From: Alteromonadaceae bacterium
GTDB lineage: Bacteria; Pseudomonadota; Gammaproteobacteria; Enterobacterales; Alteromonadaceae
Direction: 5' to 3'
Length of the DNA: 64,000 nucleotides
Assembly (NCBI GenBank): GCA_014872785.1
Contig: WKFJ01000042.1
Location: 62,001-126,000, forward strand
Within the stretch, counting starts at the first letter, position 1, and each line of letters starts with the position of its first letter. Positions 50,068 through 58,600 of the stretch are shown here, piece by piece. The notes below the pieces were generated by a model. It worked only from the letters and a program-made list of their open reading frames with translations, did no database searches and was not told where the DNA came from. Position numbers and translations under genes: made by a program.

Positions 50068-51748
50068 AGTACCGGCATTTTTGCCATTTTACTTGGGCGC
50101 AATAATTGCGCTTTGTCTCAATGACAAATTGCGTCCAATCGTCACACTTATTGTTCCCTTAATAGGTGGTTATCTGTTGTGGTTCTTACCAGAAGGTATC
50201 CATTGGCAATTTGCATTTTTCGATTTCCAACTGACCCCCTTTAAAGCAGATAAGCTCAGTATCATCTTTGGTGCCATCTTTCACATAGCGGCTTTTATCG
50301 CAGGTCTTTACGCCTGGCATGTACGCGACAAGATGCAACAAATCGCCAGTATGTTATACGCAGGTAGCGCTATAGGCGCTGTATTTGCCGGTGATTTGAT
50401 CACCATCATTTTCTTCTGGGAAATGTTAGCCTTAACATCGGTCTTTTTGGTATGGGCACGTGGTACAGAAAGAGCGATTCGTTCAGGCCTACGCTACTTA
50501 TATTTCCAAATACTGTCCGGTCTTCTGCTTATTGGTGGCACCATTTTATATGTGCACGCTGGTGGTGACATTAGCTTTGGTTACATTGGTTTGGAGAGCA
50601 CCGCTGGCTGGCTAATATTCCTGGCGTTTGGCATCAAATGTGCCTTCCCGTTTTTCCACAACTGGCTTACCGACGCCTACGCAGAATCGACACCAACAGG
50701 AACCGTGTTCTTAAGCGCATTTACCACTAAGACCGCGGTTTACATGTTCGCTCGTGCCTACCCTGGTACCGAAGTTCTAATATACGTTGGCGCGGCAATG
50801 ACCTGCTTCCCAATATTCTATGCCGTTATCGAAAACGACCTAAGACGCGTGCTCGCGTACAGCATGATCAACCAAATAGGCTTTATGGTTTGTGGTATTG
50901 GTATCGGTACCGCACTCGCTATAAATGGCGCAGTAGCGCACGCGTTTAACGATATTATTTTCAAAGGCTTATTATTCATGTCCATGGGTGCGGTACTGCA
51001 CATGACTGGCAGAATGAATGGCTCAGATTTAGGTGGGCTCTATAAGAGTATGCCCAAGACCACCATCCTCTGTATTATTGGTGCCGCATCAATATCGGCT
51101 TTCCCATTATTTAGCGGCTTCGTCAGCAAATCGATGGTGGTGAGTGCCGCAATAAATGAGGGTTACGACTGGATTTGGTTGATGATGCTATTTGCCTCTG
51201 CCGGTGTATTCCACCATGCAGGCATCAAAATTCCATACTTCGCATTCTTTGCCCACGATAGTGGTATTCGTACCACCGAACCACCGACAAATATGTTGCT
51301 TCCCATGGGACTTGCCGCAGTGCTCTGTATCGCGATTGGTGTATTCCCGAATTATCTGTACAGCATGCTGCCATTTGAGGTTAATTACACCGCCTATGAC
51401 ACAACCCACGTGTTGGCGCAGACTCAGATCCTATTTTTCTCTGCACTGGCATTCGTATGGTTAACTCTTCGAGGAATTTATCCACCAGAGCTACGCTCAA
51501 TCAATATCGACGCAGAGTGGTTGTATCGTCGTTTATTGCCCAACTTTGTGACAGTGATTTCAGGCTATGGCCGCCAAATCGAAAATGCCCTAACGACACG
51601 CCTTTCAGTGTCAACACAAGTATTGTTGTATTACATAATGCATCGCAAAGGCCCAATAGGGAAACTGGCACAATCAACGGTAACTAGCACCATGGTAAGT
51701 TGGGTAACACTGTTATTAGCTTCCTACCTATTACTTAGCTTCCTGTAA
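50054..51748 (+). CDS. Third antiporter-like subunit (MrpD/NuoM-like)
   Basis: A 564-residue protein of the Proton_antipo_M family. Its core motifs are ITIIFFWEMLALTSVFLVW (Glu), GIKCAFPFFHNWLTDAYAESTPTGTVFLSAFTTKTAVYM (Lys, His) and VAHAFNDIIFKGLLFMSMGAV. A C-terminal extension of about 80 residues ends in another helix. With the two subunits before it, the operon has three proton-channel-type proteins, more than a standard Mrp system. It ends 10 bases before a strong hairpin. Confidence 0.9.
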   Translation: MWATEVPAFLPFYLGAIIALCLNDKLRPIVTLIVPLIGGYLLWFLPEGIHWQFAFFDFQLTPFKADKLSIIFGAIFHIAAFIAGLYAWHVRDKMQQIASMLYAGSAIGAVFAGDLITIIFFWEMLALTSVFLVWARGTERAIRSGLRYLYFQILSGLLLIGGTILYVHAGGDISFGYIGLESTAGWLIFLAFGIKCAFPFFHNWLTDAYAESTPTGTVFLSAFTTKTAVYMFARAYPGTEVLIYVGAAMTCFPIFYAVIENDLRRVLAYSMINQIGFMVCGIGIGTALAINGAVAHAFNDIIFKGLLFMSMGAVLHMTGRMNGSDLGGLYKSMPKTTILCIIGAASISAFPLFSGFVSKSMVVSAAINEGYDWIWLMMLFASAGVFHHAGIKIPYFAFFAHDSGIRTTEPPTNMLLPMGLAAVLCIAIGVFPNYLYSMLPFEVNYTAYDTTHVLAQTQILFFSALAFVWLTLRGIYPPELRSINIDAEWLYRRLLPNFVTVISGYGRQIENALTTRLSVSTQVLLYYIMHRKGPIGKLAQSTVTSTMVSWVTLLLASYLLLSFL

Positions 51749-51757
51749 TATTTTCCT

Positions 51758-51787
51758 GATTGAGCCTTCAAACCTGAAGGCTCAATC
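51758..51787 (+). terminator. Terminator of the antiporter operon
   Basis: A 13-bp perfect stem (GATTGAGCCTTCA / TGAAGGCTCAATC) with an AACC loop, then GTCTTGTTCTC. The T tract is interrupted but the stem is very stable. Confidence 0.8.
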
Positions 51788-51916
51788 GTCTTGTTCTCGA
51801 AAACGCCCTCTTTTTTTGCGCTAAATAGCAACCTCAATCAAGTTATTTTAACGAGACTGCTGATAAACTTGCGCTTGCGGCTGCGCATCTAACCAATCAA
51901 ATTAAGAGTACATATC

Positions 51917-52330
51917 ATGATTGTTGAACATGTGTTTCCTGACGACTACGCAGAAATGCTAGATGTCTGGGAAAATTCAGTCCGAGCTACACATAGCTTT
52001 TTGTCAGAACAGGATATTGCGTTTTTTAAACCCATCATCCTTGAAAAGGCTTTTCCTGCTGTGTCTTTGCGTTGTATTAAAGATACAAAGAATAACATCT
52101 TGGGGTTTGTGGGCGTCCACGAAAGCAAGGTAGAAATGTTATTTGTATTGAATGATGCAAGAGGCCATGGTGTGGGCAAAAAATTGCTTAAGTACGCTAT
52201 TGAGCAACTCAATGCCAACAAGGCCCACGTTAACGAACAAAATCCACTCGCGGTTAGTTTTTACCAGCATATGGGGTTTAAGGTGATTAGAGCCTGTTTA
52301 TCTTTGCGGTATAAGTTTTGTTCAACCTAA
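51917..52330 (+). CDS. GNAT acetyltransferase, 3' end replaced by inserted element
   Basis: A 137-residue reading of a YjaB-like N-acetyltransferase. The acetyl-CoA loop is DARGHGVGKKLL, with VNEQNPLAVSFYQHMGFKV near the end. Up to Val-Ile (codon at 52286) the sequence is normal; the remaining 13 residues (RACLSLRYKFCST) are encoded by the left end of an inserted element. The original C-terminus survives in frame beyond the element (52557-52615). The hybrid protein loses its last beta-strand region and may be unstable or inactive. Substrate unknown. Confidence 0.85.
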   Translation: MIVEHVFPDDYAEMLDVWENSVRATHSFLSEQDIAFFKPIILEKAFPAVSLRCIKDTKNNILGFVGVHESKVEMLFVLNDARGHGVGKKLLKYAIEQLNANKAHVNEQNPLAVSFYQHMGFKVIRACLSLRYKFCST

Positions 52331-52554
52331 GCACATCCTGATCACGGCATTGCTTTGCAGGCCTAGTGGACTGAGTCAAAAAGCAAGAACAAAGAGCAGG
52401 ATACGCTCAGTAAGAACCCTTTGGACAGCGCTTGTTTGGTATTTCTACTGCGTTATCGCCTTTTTATGTAGGGCAACTACACCGCAAAGACTCTGCCTTT
52501 TACAAATACCAAACAAACTGCTGCAAAATCATACCGCAAAGAATAAATAGGCTC
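52290..52554. mobile_element. MITE-like element, about 265 bp, inserted in the GNAT gene
   Basis: Imperfect terminal inverted repeats of about 30 bp. The left end begins GAGCCTGTTTATCTTTGCGG; the right end, read on the complement, begins GAGCCTATTTATTCTTTGCG, and the match continues through GGTAT. The element is flanked by a TA on each side (52288-52289 and 52555-52556), the target duplication typical of IS630/Tc1-mariner-type elements. It has no transposase ORF. An inner inverted pair TTGTTTGGTATTT / AAATACCAAACAA suggests a folded structure. Removing the element and one TA restores the GNAT reading frame exactly, which proves the borders. Confidence 0.88.
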
Positions 52555-52556
52555 TA

Positions 52557-52615
52557 GTCGGTCCGCTGTAGATGATATGGGAAAACCCTTTCCAATTCTG
52601 CATATGTCGCTGTAG
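52557..52615 (+). pseudogene. Displaced 3' end of the GNAT gene
   Basis: Joined to A 52289, this stretch reads SRSAVDDMGKPFPILHMSL and then TAG (52613-52615). The phrase GKPFPILHMS is the normal C-terminal strand of YjaB-type acetyltransferases. The rebuilt gene would encode 143 residues. Confidence 0.88.
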
Positions 52616-52647
52616 AGCTCCGGTTAATGATAACTGTATTGCCAGAA

Positions 52648-52679
52648 GAAGCGCCCTTAGCCAATAACTGGGGCGCTTC
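52648..52679 (+). terminator. Terminator of the original GNAT gene
   Basis: GAAGCGCCC / GGGCGCTTC, a 9-bp stem with a 14-base loop, followed by CGAATTTTT. It is 33 bases after the ancestral GNAT stop. Confidence 0.7.
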
Positions 52680-52761
52680 CGAATTTTTCAGTCCAACTAT
52701 TGAACCCCTCCGTACTATGCCCATATCCAAGTAAGTCGACTAACATAACTAATTTATTTAA

Positions 52762-53325
52762 ATGCCTTTTGATACCCAAGAAATTAACAAACAGCGCCAA
52801 AACCTCGCCGACTATGAGGAGATATGGTTATTCGGCTATGGGTCACTTATTTACAAAGTGGATTTTGACTTCTTAGAGAGCACTACAGCCCATATTCACG
52901 ATTATGAGCGACGTTTCTGGCAAGGCAGCCATGACCACAGAGGCACGCCCGCAAACCCCGGTCGAGTGCTGACCTTAATACAGGTTCCGGGGGCACGATG
53001 TTTTGGTCGCGCCTTTAAAGTCGAGCACAATGTTTTCGAACATCTCGATCACCGAGAAAAAAATGGCTACTTACGTGAAGAGATCGACATCACGCTTGCC
53101 GATGGACGAGTCGTCAGAGGCCTTGTTTACATCGCCACGTCAGATAATGCAGCTTATCTGGGAGAAGCAACGATCCAAGAGATCTCCGAGCATATCTGGC
53201 GCTCAGAAGGACCGAGTGGAAAGAACCGAGACTATGTATTTGAACTGGCAAAAGCATTAAAACAGTACGCTGAACATGACGAACACGTTTTCGCTATCGA
53301 AAGTCGATTGCTAAAGATGATTTAA
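52762..53325 (+). CDS. chaC: ChaC-type gamma-glutamylcyclotransferase
   Basis: Cleaves glutathione to 5-oxoproline and Cys-Gly. The 187-residue protein has the glycine-rich substrate loop WLFGYGSLIYK near residues 23-33, RRFWQGSHDHRGTPANPGRV, and the HREKNGY segment with the likely catalytic Glu. The length matches bacterial ChaC. It stands between two hairpin-bounded regions and is convergent with the kinase gene that ends at 53341. Confidence 0.92.
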   Translation: MPFDTQEINKQRQNLADYEEIWLFGYGSLIYKVDFDFLESTTAHIHDYERRFWQGSHDHRGTPANPGRVLTLIQVPGARCFGRAFKVEHNVFEHLDHREKNGYLREEIDITLADGRVVRGLVYIATSDNAAYLGEATIQEISEHIWRSEGPSGKNRDYVFELAKALKQYAEHDEHVFAIESRLLKMI

Positions 53326-53340
53326 AAAAACATAACAATA

Positions 53341-55569
53341 TTAAACACGCGCATTTGCTTGATACTGCTCTACCAAATTTGCCAAATCAATGCGTTTTAC
53401 TGGTTTTTGCAAAATGCCATCAGAATAAGATTTTAGTTTCTTAAACTGGATTTCATTGTGAGTGATGATCTCGCCAGTCATTATAAATTTCATGCTATCG
53501 GTAGCTAGCCTGCGTTCTTTCAGTAATTCCAAGAACTCCCAGCCGGTCATCACGGGCATTTTGAGGTCTGTCAAAATAATATCAAACGCATGCGTCTTAA
53601 GTTTTTCAACCGCATCTTTACCGTTGATAGCGTGTTCACATTGGCAGCCTAGAGAATGGATTAGAGCAAGGGTACATTCCGCCACAGGCATATCATCCTC
53701 GACCAGTAAAAACGATGCTTTTTCTTTATTTGTTGTTGAACTTGTAAATGAAGCCGCTCCGCTCTGACTCTTATTAAATGTGCAGATAAAAGTGGTACCT
53801 TCACCCATACTAGTCTCAAAAACAACACCTCCCCCAAAGGACTCGACGATACTTTGCGTAATCGACAATCCCAGTCCAGTGCCCTCTCCCACGGCTTTTA
53901 AACTAGCAAAGGGTTCAAACACTCGACTTTGTATGGCTTCGGCGATGCCAGTACCAGAATCCTTTACGGTTAAGGTACAGGTATTGAGCTGCTCTTCGAC
54001 CGACACTTCAATGTATTTATCAATGGTTGTGCGGACTGCATCTTTTGCATTACTCAGCAAATTAACCAAAATCTGTTGTAAGCCAGCGTGCTCAGCTAAT
54101 ATTTCGCAGGCAGATAACTCTTCTGGAACACGCAATTTTACTGTTATGCCTTCTTTTGCATACAGATCGGACATCATTTCGACGGTTTGTACTATATCTT
54201 TTGCCAAATTAACCGTAGTCAGCTCGCTTGAATCACGCGTTAAGGAAGACACGCTGCGCAAGCCATTAACGATACGCGCAATACGATCACTGGCCTCTAT
54301 CATACGTTCTACCGCAAGACTAACGTTTTCATTTTCGGCAATCGCATTGCCCAAATAAATATCGAGTAAATCAATTGAAGCGGTGATAACCGAAAGCGGG
54401 TTATTGATCTCATGTCCAACGCCCGCTGCCAATTGACCGAGAGACGCCAGTTTAGCATTTTCTTCTGATATCTTTTGGTGCCGCTCAATTTCCATTTGGG
54501 ATTCTTTTTCCAAGGTAATATCAAAACAAATACCAGATAGTGTTTGCGGAAGATTTTCCTCTTTTGTTAACTCAGCTCTAATTCGCAACCAGCGACAACT
54601 GCCATCTTCGAGTTCCAATCGGTATTCAAAATCCAGTTCTGACTCACCACTTATCGCTTTAGATATCCGGGTATCAAAATTGTCTCTGTCGAAAGCACTT
54701 ATTATCCCTAACCACTTAGGCAATGTAACTGACTTGTCAGCCGGTAAATTATGCAGCTGGCTCATTTGTTCATCCCAATACAGTTGGTCTTTGGAAAAAA
54801 CCAAATACCAGCATGCGGTACCAGATGAACGTAAAATGAGATTACTAGTGCGTAAATGTTCAAGAATCTCTTTGTGTCCAGACATATCTCGTTGCACGCT
54901 GATCCAATGGGAAAACCAACCAGACTCATCTTTGACGGGGGAGATATTTAGCTCAACGTCGAAAATAGAACCATCTTTTCGATAGTTAACCATGTGCTGC
55001 TTAATGCTTTCCCATTTTTCCAGCGCCACGCGAATGTTTCGCTTCGCTTTTGCTGAGCTTTCTTGTCCTTGTAATAATCGAGGTGAACGTCCCAACAATT
55101 CTTCAAAAGAATAGCCTGTCATATCAGAGAACGTTTTATTGCAATAAACGATTTTAGGCCCTGGGGCATCAAAAGGGTCGGCAAGGGTGAGTACCACTGC
55201 GTCAGAAATCGAATCAAACAAATTTGACTCAAATTTCCCAGTAATTATGGCGTCACTATAGAGCGCAAGCTTACTTACCTTGATCATGATTTGATTGTCG
55301 TGATAATCAAAATAAAAGTGACGAAAATATATTTCGTGAGGCTGGTCGTTATAATCAAAGATCACTTGGTCATAGCGGTGACTAATATCATTAGTAAAAC
55401 ACCATTGGACAGTGTGCCAGATCCTTCGAGTAATTTCTGAATCGGGATCGGTTTCAACAACGCAATTATCCGACACATCAACAAGTAAGTTCGACTTTGG
55501 CGTAAGCAGAAATTCTCTGTCTGATTCTGCATACAGAATATCGTTGAGATGGCACTTACTTACCGCCAT
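53341..55569 (-). CDS. Soluble hybrid histidine kinase with LOV-like PAS and receiver
   Basis: 742 residues, no membrane segment. Residues 1-110 are of no known family. PAS-1 (about 112-232) is LOV-like (YCNKTFSDMTGY, NYRKDGSIFDVELNISPV, WISVQRD), but the photoactive NCRFLQ is SPRLLQG (162-168), so the adduct-forming Cys is replaced by Pro. PAS-2 is at about 240-355. His 386 lies in GHEINNPLS. ATPase motifs are NLLSNAKDA, DSGTGI and GEGTGLGLSI. The C-terminal receiver has Asp 668 in LTDLKMP. It is the last gene of the PYP operon, 12 bases after the ammonia-lyase. The receiver or the nearby OmpR-type regulator may be its phosphate acceptor. Confidence 0.92.
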   Translation of the reverse strand: MAVSKCHLNDILYAESDREFLLTPKSNLLVDVSDNCVVETDPDSEITRRIWHTVQWCFTNDISHRYDQVIFDYNDQPHEIYFRHFYFDYHDNQIMIKVSKLALYSDAIITGKFESNLFDSISDAVVLTLADPFDAPGPKIVYCNKTFSDMTGYSFEELLGRSPRLLQGQESSAKAKRNIRVALEKWESIKQHMVNYRKDGSIFDVELNISPVKDESGWFSHWISVQRDMSGHKEILEHLRTSNLILRSSGTACWYLVFSKDQLYWDEQMSQLHNLPADKSVTLPKWLGIISAFDRDNFDTRISKAISGESELDFEYRLELEDGSCRWLRIRAELTKEENLPQTLSGICFDITLEKESQMEIERHQKISEENAKLASLGQLAAGVGHEINNPLSVITASIDLLDIYLGNAIAENENVSLAVERMIEASDRIARIVNGLRSVSSLTRDSSELTTVNLAKDIVQTVEMMSDLYAKEGITVKLRVPEELSACEILAEHAGLQQILVNLLSNAKDAVRTTIDKYIEVSVEEQLNTCTLTVKDSGTGIAEAIQSRVFEPFASLKAVGEGTGLGLSITQSIVESFGGGVVFETSMGEGTTFICTFNKSQSGAASFTSSTTNKEKASFLLVEDDMPVAECTLALIHSLGCQCEHAINGKDAVEKLKTHAFDIILTDLKMPVMTGWEFLELLKERRLATDSMKFIMTGEIITHNEIQFKKLKSYSDGILQKPVKRIDLANLVEQYQANARV

Positions 55570-55581
55570 GAGGAACCTCTC

Positions 55582-57276
55582 CTATAAAGTGGTTCCAACA
55601 TCAAAAATATCTTCGAAATTACCCAATGTTCTATCTTCGACACCTTTAGCAATGTGCTCAAGCCATTCGCTAAATTTGCCCGAGGAAGCTTTTCCAATGA
55701 TAAATCCCTTTTCTTCGTCATGCTCATTAGTAAGCTTAGTCAGACCCGCCAATAATTGACAGCTACTAACACTGAATAGTTCTGCTACCGGCTTATCCAA
55801 CTGAGCCGCCTTTAACTGCATTGCATGGCAAACAATTAATGACATGCAAGCCGTCTGTTTGGTAAAGATATCTACACTCTTCCGAGTAAGCTGTGCGGAG
55901 CCGAAGCCTTGCGAATTGATGTTTTGATTAAATTGCTCGCCGTGCACAGGGAAATGTGTCGTCAAGGGATTTGCGTTTTGTTCGAGCAATGGAGTTAATG
56001 AGTTACTTAAAATTTGTAAAGGCTTTACACCGACACTCTGCCCAATATCAGTGTCTGCTACAAGTGACGCAGATAAACCTCTACTAAAGGCCGGTTCGAC
56101 TAGCGTCGCAATTTGTGCTTCGTTGTGTTTGGCCAGTAGTGCAATAGATACGCGCATCTTGTCCATAGACATGGCCACGTGCTGCCCTAAAAAGTTTCCG
56201 CCGTGTAAAAATTCTCCCGCCTCCACATCAATTAACGGGTTATCTGTTGCACTGTTCATTTCGACCGTTACCGTTCGGTTAATTCCAGTAAGGTCTTCCA
56301 CGATAGCGCCTAGGAACTGAGGCATACAGCGAACCGAATAACGGTCTTGAATCAAATCATCTTCGGCAAAATCACGCTCTACTTGATTGATGTCTCGTAC
56401 CATTGATGATGACGCCAACATATCGCGCAGTCTGGCTGCTACCCACTTTTGCCCCGGGTGTGGGCGATGACGCTGAATAAACTCGGAAAACGGTCGCATA
56501 TCACAATTCAATATCTCAGCAACTGCCACCTGTAAAATCATATGCAGATTAAACAAATAGGACATTTTGAGGCAGTTGTTTGCAGCTATCGCTGTAAGCA
56601 CCGAAGTGCCGTTGATTAGTGCTAGCCCTTCTTTGGGTTTTAATGCAATAGCGGGCAAGTCCAACTTTTCAAGGATTTCAGGTGCTGGGTGATAATGACC
56701 ATCAACCTTTAGTTTAAAGTCTCCCGACTGGCCTGTGACAGCACCGGCAATTGCTGAAAGCGGAATAAGGTCACCACTGGCGCCAATGGAACCATATTGT
56801 TGAACTAGAGGAAGAATATCTCTATTGGCCAACTGCAAGTACCTGTCTACAATATTTTCTCTAATCGCAGAAACACCGTGACACAGAGAATTGGCTCGCA
56901 AAATAAGCGCTAATTTAACGTCTTGGTCTTCTAATGCCTCGCCGGCGCCCGCCATATGCGACAACAAAAGTTCTCGCTGGAGTTCCATTGGGTCAATTGC
57001 TTCTTGATTGGCCAAGCCACCAAACAGCGTATTGACTCCGTAAATGACTCTGCCTGCATCGAGCTGCTCTTTTAACAAGGCACAGCTCGGTTCGAATGCC
57101 TTTTCTTTCGTCAACCGTTGGCAAATAGCCACTTTAGCATCACGAAATTTGATATCTTCAACATCGCTTAGCTCTAAACTGTAACCGTCGAGCCTAATAG
57201 CATCGCTAGTGTGCTTATTTTGACTAACTATCGATTCGGGTTGGGTTCTAATGTCTAGCATACTCAAGGCTTCCAT
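55582..57276 (-). CDS. MIO-type aromatic amino-acid ammonia-lyase, probable tyrosine ammonia-lyase
   Basis: 564 residues of the HAL/PAL/TAL family. The MIO-forming Ala166-Ser167-Gly168 is in YGSIGASGDL and the catalytic Tyr 79 in VIYGVNT. It lies in the PYP operon, opposite a coumarate-ligase-like gene, so its likely job is tyrosine to p-coumarate for the PYP chromophore. However, the substrate-selecting pair is Ser106-His107 (LLSHMAG), as in histidine lyases. Rhodobacter TAL has His at the first place. Specificity is therefore inferred from context. It differs strongly from the window's hutH, and no hut gene is next to it. ATG 57261 is an alternative start. 8 bases follow the MCP gene. Confidence 0.85.
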   Translation of the reverse strand: MEALSMLDIRTQPESIVSQNKHTSDAIRLDGYSLELSDVEDIKFRDAKVAICQRLTKEKAFEPSCALLKEQLDAGRVIYGVNTLFGGLANQEAIDPMELQRELLLSHMAGAGEALEDQDVKLALILRANSLCHGVSAIRENIVDRYLQLANRDILPLVQQYGSIGASGDLIPLSAIAGAVTGQSGDFKLKVDGHYHPAPEILEKLDLPAIALKPKEGLALINGTSVLTAIAANNCLKMSYLFNLHMILQVAVAEILNCDMRPFSEFIQRHRPHPGQKWVAARLRDMLASSSMVRDINQVERDFAEDDLIQDRYSVRCMPQFLGAIVEDLTGINRTVTVEMNSATDNPLIDVEAGEFLHGGNFLGQHVAMSMDKMRVSIALLAKHNEAQIATLVEPAFSRGLSASLVADTDIGQSVGVKPLQILSNSLTPLLEQNANPLTTHFPVHGEQFNQNINSQGFGSAQLTRKSVDIFTKQTACMSLIVCHAMQLKAAQLDKPVAELFSVSSCQLLAGLTKLTNEHDEEKGFIIGKASSGKFSEWLEHIAKGVEDRTLGNFEDIFDVGTTL

Positions 57277-57284
57277 CTCTGTAT

Positions 57285-58535
57285 TTAAGTCAAGGCGCTG
57301 CTCAATTGTTTTTCAGCTGTCGCTGAAGTTGCGCATGGTAATTCGGTTAGCTGTGGGTTGTTATCCGGTGCACTCTTCGCGTGGGGAGGAAGCACATCAA
57401 TTTTCATGATCTGTGCGAGTGTAGTTATTGCCTTCGAACTTTCTTTACCAAATTGATAAATACCATCCAGCATCACAAAGTGTGATTCCAACTCTTGTTC
57501 TGAGTTCTGCAAAATACCTTTTAACCCACTTACTGTGCCCGCAGTTTGCCCCATTTGTCCAAGTAGGTTTTGCACGTCTTTCCATTGACCTTCGATATTA
57601 TCCACTACTGAAAAAATAGTTTCTCCGACTCTCTGAATCCGGTCATCAATCTCTTCCATCGAGCCAGAAGAAAGCGTGCTCGACGCCAAAATAGCATCTG
57701 AAATCGAAGTAATTCTTGCTGTCGCGTTATTAGTTTGCTCCGCGAGTTTTTTAACTTCTTCAGCCACCACGGCAAAACCACGACCTGACTCCCCGGCTCT
57801 GGCGGCCTCAATAGAGGCATTCAATGCGAGTAACTGGGTCATACTCGCTATATCTGCAATCGACTGAGTCACCTCAGTTATCTCGTTCGCTTTGGAGGAT
57901 AAATCTGATATTTGCTGTCTAGTTTGGCCAACGAGAGTCATACTGGTTTCTGTATCGCCTCTGAGCGACGTTGCATGTTGTCGAACATCGTTGTAGCCAG
58001 TTCCCAACGCGTTGATTGACATATAAATTTTTTCAAATGTTTGCGTTGCATAGTCAGCGGCAGCTTCAGATTGTCGAAATGCAGTGCGAATATTGGCTGG
58101 GTCAAACTCTGATTCTTCATCGATGGCAATCAAATGATCCGAATAAAGTCTGACATTATTTAATTCATTGGTGACCTGGGTGACCAAAAGGTGATCGTGT
58201 TCGTAGCCTGCGCGCAATTTTGATTTATCATCACAGGTTGCTTGTAATCTTTGTGACAACCACAGCAGAATACTTTCATCTGACTCGCAGCCTGAATCTG
58301 TAGTCGCCAGCTCACCAAACTCGTTGCGATTGGCCTGGATAAGTTCCACCAACTGATGCATTGGCCGAACAACTTGGGAATAATGCAACCACGCTGAAAT
58401 ACACAGGAAGATAGCGCTGGTGCCGCACAAGACAAAACCAAAACTTTGTTTGCCTTGATAAAACAAAACACACGCAATAACCAACGTAATGAAAGTAATC
58501 ACGGAGGTAAATAGAATTCGGCACAGCTTAAACAT
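57285..58535 (-). CDS. Methyl-accepting chemotaxis protein without periplasmic sensor
   Basis: 416 residues. Two membrane helices (about 8-25 and 32-50) are joined by a turn of only a few residues, so there is no periplasmic ligand domain. A cytoplasmic helical region follows. The signalling hairpin is at about 233-262 ([34 protein letters not shown]). Such receptors take their input from a partner protein. The gene is 65 bases after PYP and 8 before the lyase in one operon, so PYP is a natural candidate partner for a light-driven chemotaxis signal. The tail ([10 protein letters not shown]...) has no clear CheR-binding pentapeptide. Confidence 0.9.
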   Translation of the reverse strand: MFKLCRILFTSVITFITLVIACVLFYQGKQSFGFVLCGTSAIFLCISAWLHYSQVVRPMHQLVELIQANRNEFGELATTDSGCESDESILLWLSQRLQATCDDKSKLRAGYEHDHLLVTQVTNELNNVRLYSDHLIAIDEESEFDPANIRTAFRQSEAAADYATQTFEKIYMSINALGTGYNDVRQHATSLRGDTETSMTLVGQTRQQISDLSSKANEITEVTQSIADIASMTQLLALNASIEAARAGESGRGFAVVAEEVKKLAEQTNNATARITSISDAILASSTLSSGSMEEIDDRIQRVGETIFSVVDNIEGQWKDVQNLLGQMGQTAGTVSGLKGILQNSEQELESHFVMLDGIYQFGKESSKAITTLAQIMKIDVLPPHAKSAPDNNPQLTELPCATSATAEKQLSSALT

Positions 58536-58600
58536 TATTAATTCCCCAAAAATAGCAGTGTGAAGTAATGAAAAACATTACTTCACACCACAGCGTTTAC

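Noticed and set aside
52280-52330. Simple frameshift at the end of the GNAT gene
   Set aside because: No frame directly downstream restores a normal end; the true end is found only after removing 267 bases, so an insertion is the better explanation.
52350-52550. 66-codon ORF between GNAT and chaC
   Set aside because: It lies within the MITE-like element and its reading has no protein features; the inverted ends explain the sequence better.
53780-54358. 192-codon plus-strand ORF opposite the hybrid kinase
   Set aside because: Ser/Thr-rich antisense reading of the kinase catalytic region.
55582-57276. Calling the second MIO lyase a second HutH
   Set aside because: The Ser-His pair would fit, but it is embedded in the PYP operon, away from hut genes, is longer and is divergent from the local HutH. 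I keep the lyase call broad with TAL as the likely role.
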